The notes under the pieces were generated by a model that worked only from the letters and a program-made list of their open reading frames with translations, searched no databases and was not told where the DNA came from. Both the position numbers and the translations under genes were made by a program. Below, piece after piece: positions 57,234 through 64,000 of a stretch of 64,000 bases of DNA (its first letter is position 1; each line of letters begins with the position of its first letter). The stretch spans positions 1 through 64,000 of the forward strand of contig JAQYWR010000023.1 in the NCBI GenBank assembly GCA_029379225.1. The letters are read 5' to 3'. Origin of the DNA: Nostoc sp. S4. Its GTDB lineage: Bacteria; Cyanobacteriota; Cyanobacteriia; Cyanobacteriales; Nostocaceae.

Positions 57234-59942
57234 TTACTGAGGATAAAATTCGGCTAAAAACTCTTCTGCCTCAGCATTATTTTTAATCACTCCATCTAAG
57301 GTTGCAGCAAGTAAATCGTCTAGCATTTGTCGATACTGTACCCCTGGTTTGTAACCTAATTTTTTTAAGTCGTTACCGTTTAAAATTGGGTCAATGTTAG
57401 CTAAAACTGTTAAATAATGCCATATCTGCTGCCTGATTACTTGCTGGGTTTGTAAGGCGATTAAAATTAACATTGGTAAGTCGTACTGCCGGAGAAATTG
57501 AACAACTTGACTAGGGCGTTGACAGCCAGGTAAAGTTTCTAAAACTTCAGCTTGAGCTTGAGCTAGGTTTTGCAACCGTTTAATACCATCCTCTTGCAAT
57601 TGCAAATTTTTTGCCACTTTCACCCGATACTGTGGTTTTAGATGGGCAATTAACACTTCTAAACGCATTTCCCAGTGAATTAGGATTTGTTGGGGGTCAA
57701 ATCGCCGCAAACACCGTTCTAGCAAACGTAATTGTTGCAGGAGTAATGTGTCTAGCTTCAGTGTAAGATGAATGCATTGCAATGCCCCTAAGTTATCAAG
57801 TAACTGTAAAGCCGATTTCCAGTAGGGGGCTTCTAAAATGTGCTTTAATTCTGTTTTTAATCGAGTTTGCAGGGCTGGAGTTTTGCTATTCTCTTGAGCA
57901 GTGCGATCGTAAACGCCACTGTTGATGGCATAGCGAATAAACTCTTGTGTTTGCGGTTCAATCTCAAAGCCGAAGCGCACAGCAAAGCGCACGCCGCGAT
58001 AAATACGCGTGGGGTCTTCGATAAAGCTGTTGGCGTGTAAAACCCGAATTTGTTTAGCTTGTAAATCGAGTAAACCACCAAAGAAATCGAGTAATTCACC
58101 ACTACGGGGGGAGGTGAGCCGTAAAGCCAAGGCGTTGATGGTAAAATCTCGACGATACAAATCTTGACGAATAGAACTCGCCTCAACTTCTGGATTCGCT
58201 GCTGGGTAAGGATAAAATTCTGTCCTAGCCGTAGCAATATCCACCCATAGAGAATCTAATTCTGGGTCTTTATGCCACAGCAAAGCCGCAGTTTGAAAAG
58301 CCCCGTGGATTTCTAAACGAGCCGCTGGGTAAAGTTGTTGGAGTGCTTTTGCTAATTCCACACCAGCGCCAACATCTGCTGATTTGTGAAAGCCATCAAC
58401 TACAAGGTCAATATCTTTAATCATCAAGTTGCCTGCTGCATCAGTTAACAGCAAGTCTCGCACCGCACCCCCGACAAGATAAAGATGCCAACCCCGTTTT
58501 TCTGCCTCTTGTGAGGCTGTAGCGAGTAATTGCCACAGTTGAGGAGCAAGAGAAGATGACACGGAGATATTAAGACGTTCTGATGCAAACAGTGAACTAG
58601 TCCCCACGTCCTCGCGTCCCCCCGTCTTTGCTTCCTCTCCCTGATGTAATTCCCGCAACACATCAGTACGTGTGACGATACCAACTAATTGCCCATTTTC
58701 TAATACTAGTAAGCGCCCAATATCATATGTCACCATCAGCGCCTCAATTTGTGGCAATGTCGTATCTGGTGTAATCGTTTTCAGGTTTGTGGTCATGTAG
58801 CCCTTAACTGGCGCATGACTAAACCCGTGGTGTAGGGCGATATCAAGATCCCGCCGCGAAATAATACCTACCAATTGCCCTTCGGTATCGACTACAGATA
58901 AACCAGAATGTCCATAGCGCAATAAAATACGCTGGGCTTCGGCAATTGTGGTTTCAGGTAAAATAGTGCGGACAGGAGAAGACATCAAGTCCCTAGCAGT
59001 CGGAGGGTGGGGGATTTGCGTTTTTATCCCGTCAAGGAGCTGTTGTAATGTTGCCTGTGAATCTACTCCTCTTAAGTTCAGCGATGCAGCTTGGGAATGA
59101 CCGCCACCGCCGAAGGGTTGGAATAATAAATTGAGATTTGTTTTGGGAATTTGCGATCGCCCAATTACTGTTAACCGTGAATCACTATCGCTCAATAAAT
59201 ATTCATTAGCCAACAGTATGGCATCAATTTCGGTTAATTCTACAAGTTCTGAAGCCAAACTTGATAAACCAGCTACAAAACCATCTGTTTTTAAAGTTAC
59301 CCATCCAACAGTATATCCGCGTAGAGAGAGAGATTCTAGATTTTCTAGGGCTTTGGTTAATAGTTGCTGCAATTGAGGAGACAATCCAGGGTCGCGGTAG
59401 TTGGAAATTACTGATAAACTGGCACTGTGTTGCATCAACCAAGCCAAAGCTAAAGCATCCCGTGGTGTAGACTGGTCATAGGTCAACGAGCCAGTGTCAA
59501 CGTGGATACCTAAAGCCATGACCGTGGCTTCGGCAGGAGTTAGAGAAATTTGCTGTTGTTGCAATCGCTCCACAATTAAAGTTGTCGTCGCTCCTACTGA
59601 AAAAATATGCGAACGCGTGGCGGGAATATCTGATTGTTGTTCTACGTGATGGTCATAAACTATAATCTCTTTGACATCAGGTAAATCTAACCACTTGGCA
59701 GCTTTACCCAAGCGATCGCGGCGTTGCGTATCCACCACATTCAGAGAACGAATTTTTTCTGGATTTACCGAACGGCGTTCAATTAGTGGATATTCATCTC
59801 GATGCAATGCTAAAAAATCCCGTACAGCAGGGTGAGAACCACCGCTAAGTACAATCTTGCTTCCCGGAAGTAGGCGCGTTAGTCCTACTGCTGCCCCAAG
59901 GGTGTCAAAATCAGCTGTTGTGTGGCAAAGAATTAAATCCAT
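57234..59942 (-). CDS. DHH-CBS-tRNA nucleotidyltransferase fusion protein
   Basis: A 902-residue multidomain protein. A DHH phosphoesterase domain comes first ([46 protein letters not shown]), followed by DHHA1 with a [11 protein letters not shown] end near residue 275. Two CBS domains (about 310-430: [42 protein letters not shown]) should bind adenine nucleotides. From about 475 there is a class II nucleotidyltransferase ([35 protein letters not shown], then [17 protein letters not shown]), acting on tRNA 3' ends. The fusion is known in cyanobacteria, possibly as an A-adding enzyme with a nuclease-like partner domain. ATG at 59942 fits the first DHH strand better than the one 5 codons upstream. 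Confidence 0.88.
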   Translation of the reverse strand: MDLILCHTTADFDTLGAAVGLTRLLPGSKIVLSGGSHPAVRDFLALHRDEYPLIERRSVNPEKIRSLNVVDTQRRDRLGKAAKWLDLPDVKEIIVYDHHVEQQSDIPATRSHIFSVGATTTLIVERLQQQQISLTPAEATVMALGIHVDTGSLTYDQSTPRDALALAWLMQHSASLSVISNYRDPGLSPQLQQLLTKALENLESLSLRGYTVGWVTLKTDGFVAGLSSLASELVELTEIDAILLANEYLLSDSDSRLTVIGRSQIPKTNLNLLFQPFGGGGHSQAASLNLRGVDSQATLQQLLDGIKTQIPHPPTARDLMSSPVRTILPETTIAEAQRILLRYGHSGLSVVDTEGQLVGIISRRDLDIALHHGFSHAPVKGYMTTNLKTITPDTTLPQIEALMVTYDIGRLLVLENGQLVGIVTRTDVLRELHQGEEAKTGGREDVGTSSLFASERLNISVSSSLAPQLWQLLATASQEAEKRGWHLYLVGGAVRDLLLTDAAGNLMIKDIDLVVDGFHKSADVGAGVELAKALQQLYPAARLEIHGAFQTAALLWHKDPELDSLWVDIATARTEFYPYPAANPEVEASSIRQDLYRRDFTINALALRLTSPRSGELLDFFGGLLDLQAKQIRVLHANSFIEDPTRIYRGVRFAVRFGFEIEPQTQEFIRYAINSGVYDRTAQENSKTPALQTRLKTELKHILEAPYWKSALQLLDNLGALQCIHLTLKLDTLLLQQLRLLERCLRRFDPQQILIHWEMRLEVLIAHLKPQYRVKVAKNLQLQEDGIKRLQNLAQAQAEVLETLPGCQRPSQVVQFLRQYDLPMLILIALQTQQVIRQQIWHYLTVLANIDPILNGNDLKKLGYKPGVQYRQMLDDLLAATLDGVIKNNAEAEEFLAEFYPQ

Positions 59943-59953
59943 AATTTTTAGAA

Positions 59954-60030
59954 TCAAGAGTCAAAAGTCAAAAATCAAGAGTCCAAATTTACACCCCGGA
60001 CTTTGGACTGTTGACTTGGGACGTTTGACT
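59954..60030. repeat. AGTCAAAAGTC / GGACTTTGGACT repeat
   Basis: AGAGTCAAAAGTCAAAAATC on the left and CGGACTTTGGACTGTTGACT on the right form an imperfect inverted, heptad-like repeat between the divergent nucleotidyltransferase and psbZ genes. It is another short repeat family of the Nostoc type. Confidence 0.55.
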
Positions 60031-60134
60031 AAAATGTTGCAATTTCTGGTAGCTTAAAAATAAGAAGTAAGTCTCAGTGTCGCCCTTTAGGATTATTCTA
60101 TCTTTAGTATTTCGCTGTAGTGGGAGAAGCAAAA

Positions 60135-60323
60135 ATGACCATAATATTCCAATTTGCTCTGATAGGCCTAGTCTTGTTGTCTTTTGTTTTAGTTGTTGGC
60201 GTTCCCGTTGCTTATGCTACTCCCCAATATTGGGTTGAATCTAAAAAGCTGCTGTGGCTTGGTTCTGGGGTCTGGATTGCTTTAGTATTTTTAGTCGGTT
60301 TGTTAAACTTTTTTGTTGTCTAG
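60135..60323 (+). CDS. psbZ: Photosystem II reaction centre protein Z
   Basis: A 62-residue thylakoid protein with two membrane helices, found at the edge of the photosystem II core. The sequence [20 protein letters not shown], then [11 protein letters not shown] and [21 protein letters not shown], is standard for PsbZ (Ycf9). A GTG five codons upstream is open, but ATG at 60135 gives the family N-terminus, preceded by GGGAGAAGC as a ribosome binding site. It is followed by ribH on the same strand after 188 bp, an order seen in many cyanobacteria. Confidence 0.96.
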   Translation: MTIIFQFALIGLVLLSFVLVVGVPVAYATPQYWVESKKLLWLGSGVWIALVFLVGLLNFFVV

Positions 60324-60511
60324 GCAACGGCTTCGCTCTAGCGCAGGCACTTAATATAAAAATTAGAGGGGCAGTAAAGCCAAGGTCAAAGGTTAAGGGA
60401 AAAAAGCAGAGATTTTTCCCATTTCCTTCATTTTGACCGTGCTTTCCTGCTCCTCTTGATTTAAAGAAGAAATGTATATTGGCCAGAAGTATAGTTAGTT
60501 AAGAGGCAGTC

Positions 60512-61090
60512 ATGGCAGTTTTTGAAGGAACTTTTACTCAAACGGAACCTTTGCATTTTGCAGTGGTAATTGGTCGATTCAATGACCTAATTACCGGAAA
60601 GCTGCTAGAGGGATGTCAAGATTGCTTGAAACGCCACGGTGTAGACCCCAACCCTCACGGTAATCAGGTAGACTACGTTTGGGTACCGGGAAGTTTTGAA
60701 GTACCTTTAGTAGCTCGCCAACTAGCACTTTCCCATCGTTATGATGCTGTAATTTGCCTTGGAGCAGTCATTCGAGGACAAACACCCCACTTCGATTATG
60801 TATCTGCCGAAGTTTCTAAAGGCATTGCTGCCGCCAGCTTTCAAACTGGGGTGCCGGTCATTTTTGGCATTTTGACTGTAGACACTATGCAGCAAGCCTT
60901 AGAACGAGCAGGCATCAAAGGTAATCATGGTTGGGATTACGCCTTAAATGCCTTAGAAATGGCTAGTCTGATGCGCCAACTGCGTTCTAACTTGGCAGAA
61001 CCATATTCTCGTAATAGCCAGTCTTTACCACCTTCTTTTCCAAGTGCCAGCGTCGGCAATTTAACAGTAGAGTCAGAAGAATTAAGTTAG
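60512..61090 (+). CDS. ribH: 6,7-dimethyl-8-ribityllumazine synthase
   Basis: A 192-residue enzyme joining the ribitylamino-pyrimidine with dihydroxybutanone phosphate, the product of ribBA at 7.3-9.0 kb, to make lumazine. It has [32 protein letters not shown] (substrate loop), [37 protein letters not shown] and the catalytic His in TPHFDYV. The C-terminal 35 residues are an extension rich in Ser/Pro beyond the usual core. ATG at 60512 follows AAGAGGCAGTC. The family assembles into icosahedral or pentameric shells. Confidence 0.96.
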   Translation: MAVFEGTFTQTEPLHFAVVIGRFNDLITGKLLEGCQDCLKRHGVDPNPHGNQVDYVWVPGSFEVPLVARQLALSHRYDAVICLGAVIRGQTPHFDYVSAEVSKGIAAASFQTGVPVIFGILTVDTMQQALERAGIKGNHGWDYALNALEMASLMRQLRSNLAEPYSRNSQSLPPSFPSASVGNLTVESEELS

Positions 61091-61241
61091 TACGTCATTG
61101 GTCATTGGTCATTGGTTATCAGGTATGGAGCATCGCTCAAACAGGTGATGGCAAAGAGCTTCAAGGTATAAAGGTAAAGATTTGCTACAGATTTCTTCTG
61201 TGCACTTGAAGCTACCCTGTCTCCCTGCTCAAATTTAGGGG

Positions 61242-61270
61242 TTGACAATTTAGAAGAAATCTGAGATAGT
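61242..61270 (+). promoter_or_regulatory. Sigma-70-type promoter of tRNA-Gly
   Basis: A perfect -35 box TTGACA (61242-61247), a 17-bp spacer, then -10 box GATAGT (61265-61270). Transcription would start about 7 bp later, roughly 12 bp before the tRNA 5' end. Confidence 0.65.
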
Positions 61271-61288
61271 AATGTTTGGTAAATGATT

Positions 61289-61360
61289 GCGGGTATAGCT
61301 CAGTGGTAGAGCGTCACCTTGCCAAGGTGAATGTCGCGCGTTCGAATCGCGTTACCCGCT
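61289..61360 (+). tRNA. tRNA-Gly (anticodon GCC)
   Basis: A 72-nt cloverleaf with acceptor stem GCGGGTA paired with TACCCGC and discriminator T. The D arm is GCTC-AGTGGTA-GAGC. The anticodon stem TCACC/GGTGA encloses TTGCCAA (anticodon GCC), and the T arm is CGCG-TTCGAAT-CGCG. CCA is not encoded. It decodes GGC/GGT. Confidence 0.97.
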
Positions 61361-62387
61361 TTAAAAAAGTTATTAAAGTCGAAAAAACTGACATATCTAT
61401 TGTTATATTGTTCGTACACAACTGTTGTGTCCCATCGCCAAGGGTAAAGTAAGACATAGCTTACCTCCTCTTTGCGGTATGTCTGAATAAAAATCGAAAG
61501 CTCTAGAGTAATATTGACTTACCGTTAGGTTAGTGACTGACGAGAATTAAGTTCTTATTTGTCTGCGTGGTAGTCTAGTAGTAGTGTAAACCGCTAGTTG
61601 ATAGACGAGAGTAGCAGTGGTCAGCAAACTTGTCAAAGCGGAAAAGAAAAAAGCTGAAGACCACACAGAAGCTCACAGGTAAATACTGTAATCTTTTGCA
61701 AGACACAGCTTGTAAATTAATAGCTATTTGCCTATGGAAAGTAGGCAAGTCTTGTGGTATGGGCTTGATTTAGTAAGGGTATTTTAACCTGACACGGTGT
61801 GTAAGAATAAATTATATTTGTGCAAGGAGGCAATGGCAGTCAGACTAGAAGCATACACGTTACCAAATACTAGTCTATGTACTCCATATAAATGGTCATT
61901 AACGCGTGTTTTGGCAATTGGCGCTTTGAAAACGGTTATTAACTGCAACGAGTAAAAATTTCCAGCGATCCCCATCTAACCTTGATAACTGCATACTAAT
62001 ATATAGTGACCCAAAGGAAAATGAGGGTTTATTATTAAAGTGTTGTTTATCAGCGTAGCCTTACCAAATGATTTGTTTTAGGAGTAGTCGTGACGTAGCT
62101 TTAAAATTGTACCAAGTATGTCGGCACAATCAATGGCACAGACCTAACCACATTACCTTTAAAGCAACAGATGGAAACAAGGAAATTTTTAAACAAAATT
62201 ACTAGCTACGGGAAAATGACTATTACACTACTTAGAGTTTGCTGCATCTACTGTTTGTAATTATGACAATGTTTGTTTTGCCTGCCAACTTAGAGAAAGT
62301 ATAAACACGAAAAGCCCCCAAGGCATTTACCAAGGGATCGTATTCCCACCGTTTCTATAAAAACACGCTCAAGTTATTAGAACGCTT
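61361..62387. other. About 1 kb without a clear gene
   Basis: The longest stretch here without a supported gene. It holds a possible 40-codon ORF (61833-61955) and a 24-codon basic ORF ending AEDHTEAHR near 61682. AAGCCCCCAAGGCATTTACCAAGGG lies near 62315-62338. No RNA family was recognised by eye. A non-coding RNA here cannot be excluded. Confidence 0.5.
61833..61955 (+). CDS. Possible small ORF, 40 residues
   Basis: ATG at 61833 is preceded by AAGGAGG, a near-perfect Shine-Dalgarno, but with only about 2 bp spacing. The product (MAVRLEAYTLPNTSLCTPYK to KTVINCNE) has one mildly hydrophobic stretch (LTRVLAIGAL) and matches no family I know. It may be chance. Confidence 0.2.
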   Translation: MAVRLEAYTLPNTSLCTPYKWSLTRVLAIGALKTVINCNE

Positions 62388-62795
62388 GTGCAATCTCAAA
62401 AACCCGAAAAAATAGATTTCAATACCGAATACCCCTGTCCCTGTCGTCGCCGGGGTCAGCTAATTCCGATTACGTTGACAGAAGCATTTGGTTGCGATCG
62501 CTGTCAGCAAATCTTTGTAGTAGAAGATAATGGTCATGTCCTAGAACAGCTTTCTACCACCTATCCTTACAAGCGAGCTTGGCGTTGGATGGGAAATAGT
62601 TGGCATGTTGTCCATCCGCGTTTGGGAGAAAGCTATCTGCCTATAGCACTTGGCATTATTTTCGTGCTAGTGATTATATGGCTGCCATTAGCACTGCGAT
62701 TGGCAAATGGTTCTAGCATTATTGCTTGGGCAATAGTGGCGGTGTTGTTGGCTATTCTGCCAGCACTAATGGTCTGGCTTACCTACAGACGTTAA
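62388..62795 (+). CDS. Small zinc-ribbon membrane protein
   Basis: A 135-residue conserved-looking cyanobacterial protein. The N-terminal CPCRRRG and FGCDRCQQIFVVEDNG form a four-cysteine zinc ribbon (C17/C19 and two in CDRC). Residues about 84-132 form two membrane helices (LPIALGIIFVLVIIWLPLAL and AWAIVAVLLAILPALMVWL). The start is GTG at 62388. It ends 4 bp before the ProA-like gene, so they are probably co-transcribed. The function is unknown. Confidence 0.7.
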   Translation: MQSQKPEKIDFNTEYPCPCRRRGQLIPITLTEAFGCDRCQQIFVVEDNGHVLEQLSTTYPYKRAWRWMGNSWHVVHPRLGESYLPIALGIIFVLVIIWLPLALRLANGSSIIAWAIVAVLLAILPALMVWLTYRR

Positions 62796-62799
62796 CTCA

Positions 62800-64000
62800 A
62801 TGACTGTTGAAGTTTTGGACGATCACCCCGAACCGATTAGTAGTGCCCAACGAGCGTATCAAGCTTCCCTAAAATTGGGGATCACCAAGGGAGCAGACCG
62901 GAGTCGCGCGGTATTGGCGATGGCACGGGCGCTTGAGCGCTCATTTGACGACATTCTAGAAGCTAATACCTTGGATTTAGAAGCCAGTCGGGAAATGGCA
63001 GTGCCAGAATTGATATTGGACTGGCTAAAGCTGACTCCCACAAGGCTAGAGACGACCGTGGACATTTTACAACGGTTAGGGGAATTATCAGATCCGCTGC
63101 GGCGCGTCAGGAATGCTGATTATCAATTGGAAGATTCCCAGAGTTACTCCCAGTTAATGCCCTTAGGAGTGATTGGATTTATCTATGAAGCATTTCCTGA
63201 TTTAGGGGCGATCGCAGCAGGTTTTTGTATCAAAACTGGCAATAGTATAATTCTCAAAGGCAGTACTGAAGCGAGCCATTCTAACGCGTCCATTGCTTCA
63301 GTACTGCAAACTGCGCTCAGTGAAGTTGGTTTACCACTCGGCTGTTTAGAACCGATTGCAACCGAACACGGTGCTTCGATTCGGGATTTAGTCGTCCAAG
63401 ACGAGTACGTGAATTTAGTGATTCCTTACGGACGTTCTAGCTTGATCCAGCAGGTGGTACGACAGTCAACTTGCCCAGTCTTAAAGTCAGCAATGGGTAA
63501 TTGTTACCTCTATTGGTCGTTAAATGCCAGTTTAGAAATGGTGCGCTGGATGATTATCGATAGCCATCAGAGCGAACCAGATCCAGTCAATGCTATCGAA
63601 AAAGTACTAATTCATCGCCAAGCCTTGCCATCATCCTTAGCAGTTCTGTGGAACAGCTTAATGGAAAAAGGTTTTGAAATCAAAGGTGATGCAGAACTAG
63701 TAGAAGCTTTTCCTCAGTTGCAGTTAGTGAAGGAAAACGAATGGGGAAACCCTTATTTAACTAGGACAGTAGCTTTTAAACTAGTGGAGAGCTTAGAAGC
63801 GGCGATCGCCTGGATTAATCAACACAGCAGTGGTCATGCCGATTGCATCGTTACTGAATCCTACCAGGAAAGTCGGCAGTTTGCTTTAGGAGTTAATAGC
63901 GCCTCTACCTACATCAACAGTTCCCCGCGTTTTTCTCGCAACCCCTCGCGTGGAGATTCTGTATTTCTGGGCATGTCTAACCAAAAAGGTCATCGCCGGG
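62800..64000 (+). CDS. ProA-like protein (glutamate-5-semialdehyde dehydrogenase paralogue), cut by window end
   Basis: 400 codons are visible and the 3' end lies beyond the window. The fold is that of gamma-glutamyl-phosphate reductase: RSRAVLAMARAL, PLGVIGFIYEAFPDLGAIAAG, FCIKTGNSIILKGSTEASHSN, VIPYGRSSLIQQV, then a NPYLTRTVAFKLV stretch. At the active site, where ProA has CNALETLLVH or similar, this protein has VNAIEKVLIH (Val263), so the catalytic Cys is missing. The usual EFGLGAEV-type end is also changed to SVFLGMSNQKGHRRG. It probably has no proline-pathway dehydrogenase activity and may be a cyanobacterial paralogue with another role. It is adjacent to the zinc-ribbon membrane gene. 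Confidence 0.85.
   Translation, partial: MTVEVLDDHPEPISSAQRAYQASLKLGITKGADRSRAVLAMARALERSFDDILEANTLDLEASREMAVPELILDWLKLTPTRLETTVDILQRLGELSDPLRRVRNADYQLEDSQSYSQLMPLGVIGFIYEAFPDLGAIAAGFCIKTGNSIILKGSTEASHSNASIASVLQTALSEVGLPLGCLEPIATEHGASIRDLVVQDEYVNLVIPYGRSSLIQQVVRQSTCPVLKSAMGNCYLYWSLNASLEMVRWMIIDSHQSEPDPVNAIEKVLIHRQALPSSLAVLWNSLMEKGFEIKGDAELVEAFPQLQLVKENEWGNPYLTRTVAFKLVESLEAAIAWINQHSSGHADCIVTESYQESRQFALGVNSASTYINSSPRFSRNPSRGDSVFLGMSNQKGHRR

Overview
The window comes from a filamentous, heterocystous-type cyanobacterium of the Nostoc/Anabaena kind. Direct signs are photosynthesis genes (chlG for chlorophyll synthase, psbZ, and the small cytochrome b6f subunit gene petP), many copies of the HIP1 octamer GCGATCGC, cyanobacteria-only small proteins, Hanks-type kinases with long C-terminal extensions, several Uma2 (DUF820) genes, and short tandemly repeated intergenic repeats of the Nostoc type. 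No rRNA operon, CRISPR array or intact insertion sequence was seen. One tRNA (Gly-GCC) is present.

Layout. 0-3 kb: a possible integrase scrap, rpmB and htpG. 3-7.1 kb: a methyltransferase, a membrane-anchored AmpD-type amidase and a two-gene RloA/RloB (AbiL-like) putative anti-phage cassette. 7.2-12 kb: ribBA, argC and eno, with GTGGGAG-rich repeat elements between them. 12-17.5 kb: a membrane Ser/Thr kinase, a COP23-like secreted protein and a double trypsin-TPR protein. 17.6-22.5 kb: dnaX with a repeat-bearing linker, a glucolipid synthase (mgdA) and a possible EbsA-like protein. 22.6-33.5 kb: Uma2, a kinase fused to an amino-acid-receptor-type sensor, a MoaD-like protein, a 980-residue secreted lamin-tail protein, an O-methyltransferase carrying an inserted repeat, a BlaI/M56 regulator-protease pair and comB.

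33.5-51.3 kb is one long minus-strand surface-polysaccharide cluster. It holds dTDP-rhamnose genes (rfbA, rfbC, rfbD, without rfbB), five or more glycosyltransferases, two sugar epimerases, two methyltransferase domains, a GtrA-GT2 fusion, a large unknown membrane protein and a Wzm/Wzt ABC exporter. The most striking gene is a 1029-residue methyltransferase/coiled-coil/double-GT2 protein beside the exporter. Its order of parts recalls the chain-terminating, length-measuring WbdD/WbdA machinery of ABC-exported O-antigens, but fused in one chain.

51.6-57 kb mixes intact and decayed Uma2 genes with a photosynthesis neighbourhood (petP, a Get3d-like ATPase, chlG). 57-64 kb has a DHH-CBS-tRNA nucleotidyltransferase fusion, psbZ-ribH, tRNA-Gly, about 1 kb with no clear gene, a small zinc-ribbon membrane protein, and a ProA paralogue (cut by the window end) that has lost the catalytic cysteine.

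All calls come from reading translations and motifs by eye. No database search was run.
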